A DNA stretch of 64,000 bases from UBA11606 sp965243715 (lineage in GTDB: Bacteria > Actinomycetota > Acidimicrobiia > Acidimicrobiales > Aldehydirespiratoraceae): assembly GCA_965243715.1 (NCBI GenBank), contig CBDEVU010000017.1:496001-560000 (forward strand). Direction: 5' to 3'. Shown here piece after piece: positions 9,485 through 19,300 of the stretch (positions within the stretch are counted from its first letter, which is position 1; every line of letters starts with the position of its first letter). The position numbers and the translations under genes are program-made. The notes under the pieces are model-generated. The model was not told where the DNA came from, did not search any database, and saw only the letters and a program-made list of their open reading frames with translations.

Positions 9485-9850
9485 CTAGACGGACGCCTGA
9501 ACGGGTTGGCGCACCCGTTCACGCAGTCGAGAACTTACCTCGTTGTGGATATCAATCTGGATCTCGGGTCCAATCTCGAGGGTCACGGCGAGCCCAAACC
9601 GGACGCCTCTGCCGCGTTCTAGTTTCCCGACGCGCACATTGCAGTCGACATCGATCGCTAGGTTGGCGTCAGCTGTGTAACCTGCTGCTCTTCTCCCTAC
9701 GAGCACCTCATGTTGGACGGTACCTTTGCCGTTCATTACGTGGTCCACTTGGGTCGGGGCGATCCGAAGGACAATTGGGCGGTCCGGTATTGCTGAGTGC
9801 TCGGCACCGTTGGCGATAGCCATGCGAGTGTCACGATCAAGCGCCTCCAA
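9485..9850 (-). CDS. ietS: IetS-like protease, C-terminal end (frame broken)
   Basis: The downstream part of this frame encodes the expected C-terminal domain of the S8 protease above it, from about base 9775 to the stop at 9485: NGKGTVQHEVLVGRRAAGY, then a beta-rich stretch (GLAVTLEIGPEIQIDIHNEV) that normally ends IetS proteins. It is one base out of phase with the main frame, which stops at 9736. Adding one base within the C-rich stretch at about 9750-9762 joins the two, giving a protein of ~820 residues. I regard it as the tail of ietS rather than a separate gene; the part before ~9775 in this frame is a shadow of the main frame. Confidence 0.7.
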   Translation of the reverse strand: MEALDRDTRMAIANGAEHSAIPDRPIVLRIAPTQVDHVMNGKGTVQHEVLVGRRAAGYTADANLAIDVDCNVRVGKLERGRGVRFGLAVTLEIGPEIQIDIHNEVSSRLRERVRQPVQASV

Positions 9851-11946
9851 CCAACTGCGCTGGCTAGTCCCGGGGGAAGCGGAAAGCGAAAGGAGTGTCG
9901 CTTCTTGTTGGCGATAGTGCCCGCACCAATCAGCGTAACTCTTTTCGGCGTGGCGGCGGCAATTCGCTCAGGGGCGAGAATCCCGAAACCGAGGTATTGG
10001 GTCAGCAAACGACGTCTATTCTTGCCAGTCGCGTCAAAGTCCTTGGCCCATTGATCTGCCCGATCAGGCCAGATTGCCGAATGGATTAACAGTGCCTTAG
10101 TAAGGACAGGGTGATACTGCTCCTCGGGAAACTCCGACTGTCCAACAGTGTTCGAGGCCTCTTCGAGGAAGTCGAGTATCTTGACAGCGCTACGAGTAAC
10201 AAGGGCCGCGGAGTTACTCGTACCGAACGTATAGGCTGTGCCGTTGGTTGCTCCCGGGAGACTTGGAGCGGCGACTTGGATGCCGGGTCCGGTTGCTACG
10301 GAATTGGCTGGCTCGAGTCCGACCTCGCCCGACGTCCCGATAGGCCGTTGAACGACTACTCTTCCACCAGGAGCGAGGAGTTCTGGTTTGGGTGAGCCCC
10401 TCAATCCCGATACAAACGGCGAATAAGTCGCGACGGAGCCTTCTAAGAGAGGGTCGAGGACTGAACCTGGTAGGGCAGCATTCGAAGCGTCGGCATGAAT
10501 CGAGCCTACCGTCATCACGTTAATTGCCTCAGCAGGAGAGAACATTCTACGGAACCGTCCAGTCCTACGCATCTCCCGTCGAACCGCGGAATCGAGCGCG
10601 ACTCGGTCGTCGAGTATCTCGACCGGTACCGACAGATCACCGGGCTTCTGGTTTCCTGCGGAGACGACGATTAGGAGATTGTAGAGATGTGCGAAATAGT
10701 CCAAGAGTCGTGCCAACGGACTGAGCCGACGAACAAAGACCCTAGCTGGATCTCCCAATGAGATGTTCACAACGCGGACACTCGACGCTTGTGGGTTGGC
10801 GCCTCCAAACATGTGTTGGAAGGCCCTGTGGATGATATCGACGATGAGTTCATCCGAAGGAACCAGTTCCGTGTTATGCACCCATTTGTGAGGCACCATT
10901 ACAGGATGCACATAAAGAAACGACGTGAGCGCAACCCCCGGGTTGGATAAGTCACCATGGATAATGAGCGATGCCATCGACGTTCCGTGGCCGCACTGCT
11001 GGGGGGAGTACAACGCTGACCGTCCGGAGGGATCATCAATGGAAAGCCGGCCGGCAAGAACGTCGTGGTTCGATAGCGGCAAGCCGTCGAGCAATGCTGC
11101 TTTGGGAGCTAGGGTTACCGGCGTAGTGTCCACTTCGGGCATGGGTCCTGCTTCGCCCATCGCCGTCAGGAGAGACATCGGTCGAGCCGGCGAGACAAAA
11201 AATACGTCGTCGGCCCGAAGTAGGCTGATGGCGGCCGCCCCGTCGTCCAGAACCGCTTCGACCTCCTGTGCAGTTAAGTCAGCAAGGATTGCGTGATAGT
11301 TGATCGCGTCGACTTCTGCGGTCGAGATGAAGACTCGTCCTGGTAGAAGTCGTTCAACCGCAACCTGAGCGGCCGCTCGATCCTGCTGGCTTGTTTTCCA
11401 AACTAACTCGATTTCAACCCGCACGAAACCGCTCTGACCAATCATGTCGAGGTGCTCTTTCCAGTCCTCGAGTAGGCCGGTCTCCGCAATTCGGTCGACT
11501 GCTCCCCAACGACGAACAGTGTGGAGTTCAGCGAAAAGTTTCTTGAGCGGAGCTAATCCCCGTTCGAACTCGACTCCCTTGTCGTTTTGGTACAACTCGA
11601 AAAGTCTGACCAACTCAGCAATGGCGTGAGTGTTGGCCATAACGAGGTAGAGCGTTTGCCGAACTTTGGTACCTGCCCGCTCGCCTTTATCATCAACGTT
11701 GTAGAACTCATCATCGGGGTCAATCCCGTCCCCGACAAATTCGGTAATGAACGCCAACCCCTCAACTCCTTGCGCCGCTTGCATGAAACGATCGATTGTT
11801 CCCGCCACCTCAAACACGATCACGAATTCTGGGTCGGGTGCGTTCGTCGACTCGGCGAGTTCGGTTGTCTCAGCGACAAGCGCTTCCTGCAACGCTCTAA
11901 ACTGCGGGGTAAGTCGTTTACCCTGACGACTCTGACTGGGAAGCAT
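9736..11946 (-). CDS. ietS: S8 subtilisin-like protease, IetS-like defence protein
   Basis: A subtilisin-family serine protease with all three catalytic elements: Asp in ALLDGLPLSNHD (near residue 285), His in QQCGHGTSMASLI (near 317) and Ser in TFGTSNSAALVTRSA (near 577). The N-terminus (PSQSRQGKRLTPQFRALQEAL) and the long pre-protease region are as in IetS, the protease of the two-gene IetAS anti-phage system; no signal peptide is present, so it acts in the cytoplasm. It lies 45 bases after the AAA ATPase gene on the same strand, which matches the ietA-ietS order. The frame ends early at 9736; the remaining C-terminal domain continues in another frame to 9485. Confidence 0.85.
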   Translation of the reverse strand: MLPSQSRQGKRLTPQFRALQEALVAETTELAESTNAPDPEFVIVFEVAGTIDRFMQAAQGVEGLAFITEFVGDGIDPDDEFYNVDDKGERAGTKVRQTLYLVMANTHAIAELVRLFELYQNDKGVEFERGLAPLKKLFAELHTVRRWGAVDRIAETGLLEDWKEHLDMIGQSGFVRVEIELVWKTSQQDRAAAQVAVERLLPGRVFISTAEVDAINYHAILADLTAQEVEAVLDDGAAAISLLRADDVFFVSPARPMSLLTAMGEAGPMPEVDTTPVTLAPKAALLDGLPLSNHDVLAGRLSIDDPSGRSALYSPQQCGHGTSMASLIIHGDLSNPGVALTSFLYVHPVMVPHKWVHNTELVPSDELIVDIIHRAFQHMFGGANPQASSVRVVNISLGDPARVFVRRLSPLARLLDYFAHLYNLLIVVSAGNQKPGDLSVPVEILDDRVALDSAVRREMRRTGRFRRMFSPAEAINVMTVGSIHADASNAALPGSVLDPLLEGSVATYSPFVSGLRGSPKPELLAPGGRVVVQRPIGTSGEVGLEPANSVATGPGIQVAAPSLPGATNGTAYTFGTSNSAALVTRSAVKILDFLEEASNTVGQSEFPEEQYHPVLTKALLIHSAIWPDRADQWAKDFDATGKNRRRLLTQYLGFGILAPERIAAATPKRVTLIGAGTIANKKRHSFRFPLPPGLASAVGWRRLIVTLAWLSPTVPSTQQYRTAQLSFGSPRPKWTT

Positions 11947-11991
11947 CGGTCGCGGGGCGAAAGGCCAGCATAGGTCGCTTCTGAGGAGGGC

Positions 11992-12954
11992 CTAGCTGTG
12001 GACCTGTGTCTGCCACTGAGCAATCCTTTCTTTAGCGATAGTGGCAAGGTCGGCCTCCGGAAGCGACAACACGTACCGGCGGCGCACATCCAAGGCGAAC
12101 TGTTCCAAATCCGAAAAGTTCGCACCTTTGAGGCGATCAGCGATCGTTCTAGGGGCCAGCCCAAGTTCACCGCCAAGCCGAGCGCTCAGATGCGTAAGAA
12201 AAGCCGTCGCGCTTGCTCGCGACGGTGGCTCGATCGACAGTCGAACCTGGAACCGTCGCCACGCTGCTCGATCCAAGAGTTCACTGTGGTTCGTCGCGCA
12301 AACCACGATGACATGGGAGGGTAGCCGGTCGATCTGTAGGAGCAGGGTCGAAACCAGTCTCTTGATCTCGCCCGTCTCGTGTTCGTCGGATCTCTCCTTC
12401 GCGACGGTGTCGAACTCATCGAAAAAGAGCACGCACCGACGCGTACGTACGAACTCGAATAGGTCATCAAGACGGCTAGCCGATTCTCCTAGGAAACTCG
12501 AGACCAGACCTTCGTACCGCGCGACGTAAAGCGGGAGCATTGTCTCGGTCGCGATTGCCTCCGCCAAACTGGTCTTGCCATTCCCCGGAGGGCCAGCCAA
12601 CAGGACTCGGTGGCGTGGTTCGAGGTTATGACTACGCAAGACCTCGAATCGATGGTGTTCCTCCACCAATTCCTTCACCGCGCATGACACCACCGGACTC
12701 AGCGTCATGTCGGACAAACGTCGCTTCGGCACCAAGTCATGCACCAGATCACGGACCGCTACCGCCGAAGCATCACGCTGACCGCGCTCGGCGGGGCCGG
12801 TAGTTGTGATCAGAGCAGCAAGCCGATCGGCAACCAAGTGGTGGCTCTTCGCTCGCTCCTCCGCAATGACCGCCTCGACAAGTGAGAGGAATCTCGCCTT
12901 GTCGCCAATCCGCTCCGCTTCAACAAGGTCGACGAGGAGATCTGAACGAGCCAC
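11992..12954 (-). CDS. ietA: AAA+ ATPase, IetA-like defence protein
   Basis: A 320-residue AAA+ ATPase with Walker A (LLAGPPGNGKTSLAEAIA, near residue 122), Walker B (CVLFFDEFDTVAKER, near 176), a sensor-1 asparagine (VCATNH) and a typical C-terminal lid. Together with the S8 protease directly downstream it forms the IetAS defence pair, in which ATPase and protease are both needed. The start is uncertain: GTG 12954 (VARSDLLVDLVEAERIG) gives the expected length and leaves room for promoters facing the divergent helicase gene at 13084. The frame is open up to 13674, but that would overlap the helicase coding sequence and is unlikely. Confidence 0.83.
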   Translation of the reverse strand: MARSDLLVDLVEAERIGDKARFLSLVEAVIAEERAKSHHLVADRLAALITTTGPAERGQRDASAVAVRDLVHDLVPKRRLSDMTLSPVVSCAVKELVEEHHRFEVLRSHNLEPRHRVLLAGPPGNGKTSLAEAIATETMLPLYVARYEGLVSSFLGESASRLDDLFEFVRTRRCVLFFDEFDTVAKERSDEHETGEIKRLVSTLLLQIDRLPSHVIVVCATNHSELLDRAAWRRFQVRLSIEPPSRASATAFLTHLSARLGGELGLAPRTIADRLKGANFSDLEQFALDVRRRYVLSLPEADLATIAKERIAQWQTQVHS

Positions 12955-13083
12955 CCCCAGACTGTAGGCCGTATTTTCGAGCGGGTCAGTTCGCGATAGA
13001 ACGACGATACGAATGAGTTCCCCGCCGCGGGCAACACGCTCACCAACCCTTCGGAGCCTGATTAGGATACGAACCGAGGGGCA
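12955..13083. promoter_or_regulatory. divergent intergenic region between ietA-like and helD-like genes
   Basis: These 129 bases separate two divergent defence operons and must hold both promoters if the start sites are right. I could not pick out convincing -35/-10 pairs. Confidence 0.4.
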
Positions 13084-16000
13084 ATGACGAATTGGGTCGG
13101 ACATGGATGGTCGATTGATGTCGACCAAAGCGGGGCTAGGATCGTCGGGCCGCGCCACTCCTTCACAGTGGAGATAGCCGACGCGGAGTCGGTCACACTG
13201 CGCCGCGGTTTGCTCGTCTGGAAGCTGTGCCGGCCGGATTGTCGCCCAAAATGGGTCCGCGGGATGCGGCGCGTGGTCGCCAAGCAGGCGAAGTCGGGCC
13301 TTGCTTTGCTGCTCTTCGTGGACGAACTCCACGGCTGGGTTCGTCGCTTCGACGAGGTTCACTCTGCGTGCGAAGAGGGCCTGTGGCAAGGCCGGTGGGT
13401 GCCGTGGGATGTACGCGACGCGTTCCTCATGGGCCATGATCCGGATTTTCCGGAACGACTGCAACGGTCCGCAGCGGCGCCGATGCTGTCGGAGCGAGAC
13501 GTAGAGGTGCTCGCCTTCAGCCCCGAAGCGATGGCTTTTATCATCGACCAGGCCAACGAGCGCATTCTCGCCAACGAACTCGACGACCGGCGCGACTTTT
13601 TCGCCACCATCGAGGCGCAACCGTTGACTAACGAACAAGCCCAAGCTGTCATAACGTTCGACAACCGCGTTCAAGTCCTCGCCGCGGCCGGGTCGGGCAA
13701 GACGTCGGTCATGGTGGCCCGAGCGGCCTACGCCGTGGCGCGAGGCTTCGTCCGCCCCGAGCGTATCTTGCTACTGGCGTTCAATAAGAAGGCAGCCACG
13801 GAACTGCAGGAACGGGTGAAGGATCGCTTCGACGCCGCCGGTCTACTTTCGGCGGGAGTTCAAGTGAGGACCTTCCATTCGTTTGGCCTGTCGATGATCG
13901 GCGCGGCAACCGGTCGCAAACCCACCCTCGCACCGTGGGTCGCCAACAATCAACAACCGCAGAAGATCAGCGATCTCGTCGATGAGTTACGTGCCTCGGA
14001 CAAGGCATTTCGCTACCAGTGGGATTTGTACCGGTTAGTGTTCGCCCCCGTTCCGATGGATCCCGGCCGCGGTGTTCCCGACGGCTACGACCGTGAGCGA
14101 AAAGAATCGGGCTACGAGACGTTGGGCGGCGATATCGTGGGCAGCGAAGGCGAGCGCATGATCGCCAACTGGTTGTACATCAACGGTGTCAACTACCGCT
14201 ACCACGAGCCCTACCTCACCGACGCGGCCGACCCTAGGTTCGGTCAGTACCAGCCCGGCTTCTACTACCCCGATATCGGTGCCTGGCACGAGCACTGGGC
14301 GCTCGACTCGGAAGGGAACCCGCCGGAGGACCTCGAAGACTACACGGCCGAGATGCACCGAAAGCGGTCTCTGCAGGCACGCGAGGGGACCGACCTGATC
14401 GAAACCACGTTCGCCGAGATTGTCTTGCGCGATGAAGGTTTCGCCGGACTGGAGAAAGCCCTCGTTTCGCGCGGTATCACGCTGGGCTGGGACCCGCAAC
14501 GCAGCCGGCGCGGATCGGGGTACGACACCCTAGGGGGTGACCTGGTCCGCAGCGAGGGCGAGCGACTGATCGCCGATTGGCTTTTCCGCAACGGCGTCAA
14601 ATATCGCTACGAAGAGCCCTACGAAGTCGACGTGGCTGATGCCACACACTGCCAGTATCGGCCCGACTTCTACTACCCCGACATTGATGCGTGGCACGAG
14701 CACTGGGCGCTCGACCGCGAAGGAAAGCCGCCCGCTGAGTTCACCGACTACGCGGAGGGAATGCGCTGGAAGCAGAAACTCCATGCCAAGTACGGAACCG
14801 ACCTGATTGAGACCACGTACGGCGAGATCGTCCAAGGCGACAGGGGGATCAGCGGCCTAGCAAAGGCCCTCGTTTCGCGCGGCATCACGCTGGACCGGGA
14901 CCCGCAACGCCCCCTCCCGCACCCCAAGGAACGCCACTCGCCCAAGGACTTGGTCTCGCACGAACAGATGGTCAAGCTGATCTTGGCGTTCCTCAGCCAC
15001 GTGAAGTCGTCGGGGGCCACCAAGGAATCCCTTCAGCACCTGCTCGCTACCACCCGCCGCTCGCTGGCGGGGGCCAGAACTCAGGGCTTCCTCGATGTGT
15101 TCTGGCCGGTGTTCGACGCCTGGAACGAAGCGCTCCGCGCCGCCCCGTACGGAGGGTACGTCGACTTCGATGACATGCTGGGGAGTGCCGCGGACCTGAT
15201 CGCGGATGGGCACGATCCGGGTTACGACCTCGTGCTGGTCGACGAGTTCCAAGACTCGTCGCAGGTCCGGGCCCGCTTCGTTGATGGCCTGATTGCACCG
15301 GGGAACCGCTACTTGATGACGGTGGGCGACGACTGGCAGGCCGTCAACCGATTCGCGGGGGCCGACCTTGCGGTTATGACCGACTTCCACGAACGTTTCG
15401 GCCCAGGCCCACAACTCGCACTTACGACCACGTTTCGATGTAGTCAAGTTATCTGCGACGTCGCCTCGCAGTTCGTGGCCAAGAACCAACGGCAATTCGA
15501 TAAGGCCATGCGGTCGGTCGAGCAAAAGAATCAAGGTGCGCCCGTCGAGATCATCTTTGCCGATGAACCCGGAGGCGCGGTCAAGGCCTGCCTCGATCGG
15601 GTGGCGTCGAAGGTCGGCGCGGCGGGAGCAAGCGTTTTTATCTTGGGCCGCTACAGGTTCGAAAAAGAAGACGCCCTCCCCAGGCAAACTCCTGCGGGCC
15701 TCAAAGTCGAGTTCCGCACCGTTCACTCCTCGAAGGGGACCGAATCTGACTACGTGATTATCCCCGGCATGAAGGCAGGCAAGTACGGCTTTCCTTCGAC
15801 GATCGCCGACGACCCGGTGCTCGATCTGGTGATGGGCGACCCTGACACGTTTGACCATGCCGAGGAGCGGCGACTGCTGTACGTGGCTCTGACCCGGGCG
15901 CGGCGCGGGGTCTATCTCATTGCTTCGCATGACCACCCGTCGCCGTTCGTGACGGAACTGCTCGAAACAGCCAATCCACCCGACGGTGATGAACTCGTGG

Positions 16001-16323
16001 TTCAGGTTGACAAGTTCGGCCGTCCGATCCCCGCGGCCAAAAAGGTGCGGCCCTGCCCCTGCTGCAAAGAAGGGCGGATTGTTACCCGCCAAGGCCCCAT
16101 GGGACCGTTCTTAGGATGCAGCAAATTCCCCGCTTGTACGTTCAAGGAGTTTGGCCAAAGAGCAGAGGGCGAGGCCATCGTTTTGTGCCCGCAATGCCAT
16201 GTGGGGGAACTCCGGAAGCGGGATGGCAAGTTTGGCGCCTTCTTTGGGTGTAGCACTTTCCCCGCCTGCAACTTCACACGAGACGGGAATCTCGTCAAGG
16301 GGCCGGCGGGTTCGGTGGAGTGA
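13084..16323 (+). CDS. HelD-like UvrD/Rep superfamily 1 helicase with duplicated nuclease-like insert and two zinc ribbons
   Basis: A 1,079-residue SF1 helicase close to DNA helicase IV (HelD). Motifs: Walker A AAAGSGKTSV (residues ~200-208), RTFHSFGLSM, Walker B VDEFQDSS (~720), GDDWQAVNRFAG, which is typical of HelD, and VALTRARRG (~935). Between motifs I and II lies a PD-(D/E)XK-like insert of about 135 residues present twice in tandem (residues ~341-475 and ~477-611). The C-terminus has two topoisomerase-type zinc ribbons (CPCCKEG...CSKFPAC near 989, CPQCHVG...CSTFPAC near 1034). It is divergent from ietA and convergent with the large helicase, overlapping its end by 29 bases. In this setting a defence role is likely, but DNA repair cannot be excluded. 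Confidence 0.88.
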   Translation: MTNWVGHGWSIDVDQSGARIVGPRHSFTVEIADAESVTLRRGLLVWKLCRPDCRPKWVRGMRRVVAKQAKSGLALLLFVDELHGWVRRFDEVHSACEEGLWQGRWVPWDVRDAFLMGHDPDFPERLQRSAAAPMLSERDVEVLAFSPEAMAFIIDQANERILANELDDRRDFFATIEAQPLTNEQAQAVITFDNRVQVLAAAGSGKTSVMVARAAYAVARGFVRPERILLLAFNKKAATELQERVKDRFDAAGLLSAGVQVRTFHSFGLSMIGAATGRKPTLAPWVANNQQPQKISDLVDELRASDKAFRYQWDLYRLVFAPVPMDPGRGVPDGYDRERKESGYETLGGDIVGSEGERMIANWLYINGVNYRYHEPYLTDAADPRFGQYQPGFYYPDIGAWHEHWALDSEGNPPEDLEDYTAEMHRKRSLQAREGTDLIETTFAEIVLRDEGFAGLEKALVSRGITLGWDPQRSRRGSGYDTLGGDLVRSEGERLIADWLFRNGVKYRYEEPYEVDVADATHCQYRPDFYYPDIDAWHEHWALDREGKPPAEFTDYAEGMRWKQKLHAKYGTDLIETTYGEIVQGDRGISGLAKALVSRGITLDRDPQRPLPHPKERHSPKDLVSHEQMVKLILAFLSHVKSSGATKESLQHLLATTRRSLAGARTQGFLDVFWPVFDAWNEALRAAPYGGYVDFDDMLGSAADLIADGHDPGYDLVLVDEFQDSSQVRARFVDGLIAPGNRYLMTVGDDWQAVNRFAGADLAVMTDFHERFGPGPQLALTTTFRCSQVICDVASQFVAKNQRQFDKAMRSVEQKNQGAPVEIIFADEPGGAVKACLDRVASKVGAAGASVFILGRYRFEKEDALPRQTPAGLKVEFRTVHSSKGTESDYVIIPGMKAGKYGFPSTIADDPVLDLVMGDPDTFDHAEERRLLYVALTRARRGVYLIASHDHPSPFVTELLETANPPDGDELVVQVDKFGRPIPAAKKVRPCPCCKEGRIVTRQGPMGPFLGCSKFPACTFKEFGQRAEGEAIVLCPQCHVGELRKRDGKFGAFFGCSTFPACNFTRDGNLVKGPAGSVE
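14104..14914 (+). repeat. tandem internal duplication within the helD-like gene
   Basis: Two direct copies of about 405 bases (14104-14508 and 14512-14914) encode SGYxTLGGDxVxSEGERxIAxW to ALVSRGITLxxDPQR. The protein copies are roughly two thirds identical by eye. The second copy has the expected YRPDFYYP active-site aspartate; the first has YQPGFYYP, a glycine in that place, so it has probably lost catalysis. Confidence 0.9.
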
Positions 16324-19300
16324 GGTCAATGCGGAGTTGGGAGGCGAGCTCTAGCAACTCGGCGTCGGTGCTGCTTGCACCCAAGAACTCGACCAGTTCT
16401 TTTTGGCGGGGTTGGCCGAACGCGAGGCGGTAGACCGCGAGGGCCTTGCGGAGTTGCGGAAGTCTCGCGGACTCACGGCTGAAGGGCAGCACTGGGACGT
16501 GTCGTTCGATCTTGGCCGGGCCTTGATGGAACACCCAGTACGGCACCATCTCCCCATCCCCGGGCTCTCTTGTGGCCGCGGCGCGGTCGAAAAGTTCGTC
16601 CCACAGGTCCGTTTCCGGATCCAGTCCGCTTCCTAGGGCAGCCGCGCCGAGGGTGGCCGCTATGTTTCGGCGCACGGCGTGCCCCTTGTATCGGTGGACA
16701 CGGCCTTCTCGTTGCTCAAGGTCGACCGGGTTGGAGGGCAGATTCCAGTGGACGACGGCGTGACACCACAGGTGGAAGTCCAAGCCCTCCTGGCCGAGCG
16801 AGGTGGAGGCCAAAACAAACGGCCAAAACGGTGAGTTGAAAGCGTCCAAGACAGACTCGATTCGAGCCTCGTCACCCTCATCGAATTTCTGTTTCGCGAA
16901 GGCGACCGCGAAGCGGGTGCGCATCCCGTAATCGTCAAACGCAATATTCGACCGTTTCCCTTTGTGGCGGGGAACGTCGACACGAAACGTTGAGGTGCGA
17001 AGGTCCAGCGCCTCAGCGATCTTCGGGCCAATCTCACCGGCCGCGGCGACACGATCGGCGGTGGTATCGGGGCTCACGTAACCAAGCTTGTCGCGCATCA
17101 CGTGGGCGTGCTCGTCAAGAACAGCTTGCAGGTTGCCGTCGATCGAATGCTTCACGACCTCACGCCAGTAGCCAGCAACACTCTCCTCGGAGTCGGCTTG
17201 CTCCGCTCGCGCGCCGACGACGATCCCAGTGGTTTCGGGGGCGTTGAAGAAGTTCCGGAACGCGACGGCGATCCGTGCCGCGTTCGACACCACCGCCTCA
17301 TGGTCGATGGGCAGTGAGACGGTTGCCCTGAGCGCCCGGATGGCGCACTGTGCCGGTCCGCCGAGGGCGACCTCAGCTAGCACCTCCACAAGGTCATCGG
17401 GAGGCTTGCCCAGAGCGGTCAGGCCGTATTTGAGCATCGAGTTCGCGGCGCCCAGGTGGGCGAGGAAGTTGTCGCGAACTGAATCACCTTCCCACCCCCA
17501 AGCCGAACCCCCAGCGAGAAGCAGTTCGACGGCGGCGGGGTGACGCTTTTGGTCGAGGAACAACGGGGCCGCCCAGTACCACCGCTGGTCGACAACCCCC
17601 TTGGTGGGGGCGGTGCGCAATAGCGGGGTAACCGCGGCCGAGACTCGGTCGCGTATCTTGGCAAGTACGGCCTCCAACTTTAGTTGGTCGCCAACCAGCG
17701 ACCGAGGATCGCCAAGTTCGGCCAGGCTTGGGCTCGGCCACACGAGCAGGAATGCTGTCATCGACGCGGCGCGTCGCCTGCCGCGGACTTCGCCAGGCCG
17801 GACCTCTGCCTCGGCCTTGGCTCGTGCGTTGGTACGAAACGCCAGTCTTTGGCCCCCTCGGCGTCCGAAGTCAGTGGTGTAGGCGTGACTGCGGCCAGCA
17901 AAGGCCCGACGCTCGGCCTCGTAGCTGACCAGGGACGAAACCGCCTTCGGCACAACCTTCCAACCCGAAAAGATCAAGCGCTTCGTGAAAGCCGCGGCTT
18001 TGGGCGACTCATACACGGAGCCAGTGTCGTAGTAACGAAGAGACGGCGGCATCCAGAGCAATTCGAACGCGTGATGACTGTCGAGGTCCTCGAGCAGCCA
18101 GCGGAGACGCCCGTTCTGCGGGTCGAGGAGCTCGTAGGCCTTGAGGGAAGGCCAGTCAAGTAGGCCAGGTCCGGGCTGAAGTCGCTCACCAGCATCGAGC
18201 TTTCCGTCAGTGGCCGCTTCCTTGATGCCTTTTTTGAGCTTGTAGTCCTCCATGAAGTTAACTAGGTAGGGACTGGACTTCCAGTACTCGGTGGGTTCGT
18301 GGTGTTCCACTGCCTCCGCCAGGTTGCCGAGGCGGATGTAGGACCGGAGATCGTCGTGCTCTACGGACACCTCAGTCACGATCTCTTTGAGCATCCCGCT
18401 ACGGTCCGGAGTAGCTGCCAGCCGCTCGGTTCGAGCCATGACCCCGCCAAGGGCGGCGCTAATCTCACGGCAAACCGCGCCCGCCTCAACAAGGCCGTCG
18501 GTAGATGTGAGCGCGGACCGGAGTTTGGCGAACCGGTGCTCGAGTTGCTCGACCCGATCAGCGGAGCCCGAGAAGAGAAATTTGCAGGTTTCGAGGAAGT
18601 CCGCGTAGTGGTCACTTTTGGTCTCGTCGGTGGTGGTATACATACGATAGGGAGTGGCGGAGAGCAGCAGCGTTCTAGTGGGCCGATCGGTAACGGGGTC
18701 GACATACCCGAAGAGTTGGTGGGCCATGTTGGCGGCGAATTCCTTGGGATCGGGCTCTAGCAGATTCTTGAACCGTTGGAACTCATCCAAGATCACAAGA
18801 TCGGGGCGGAGCGCGGTGATACCGACGGTCGCCATGATTTGGCGCACCTCGACAATCAGATCCTCGCGCTTAGAGATCAGATCTGCGGGAAAGGAACGCT
18901 TACGGGCGAGGCCAGCGACAATCTCGTCGAACAGTTCGCGAACAGTGGGCTTCTCCTGGCGTCGCCTTCGCTCGTCGACCTTTCCCAGCAAACGCTTGAA
19001 CTCAGGGAGCGAGTTTCCGATTTGTGAGCAATACCTGCCGGCGTAGTCCCGCAGGCGTTTGTCGGCCTGCCGCCGTTTGTCAGCGTTATCAGCAGCAAGA
19101 CCTTTCCAGAAGATCCACCGAGCCGCCCGTGTATCCATAACGTCGCGTCCCCAGCACTCGCGAAGGAACGTGTACGCAAGGCAGCGTTCCTTGAACAGGC
19201 CGGTGTTGCGACCAAACTTCAGAGACGTGCCAGGGGTGATCGCCAGCAGATTGATACCGGGCTGATCACTACTACCGTTGTCGAGTTGGGCGAGCGGGAG

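Noticed and set aside
14104..14914. Possible insertion element bounded by long direct repeats
   Set aside because: The repeats are in-frame protein domains inside one gene, without transposase or target-site duplication.
14857..16092. Long minus-strand open frame of about 411 codons
   Set aside because: It lies antisense to the conserved helicase motifs of the HelD-like gene and its translation resembles no family; it is a by-product of GC-rich codon use.
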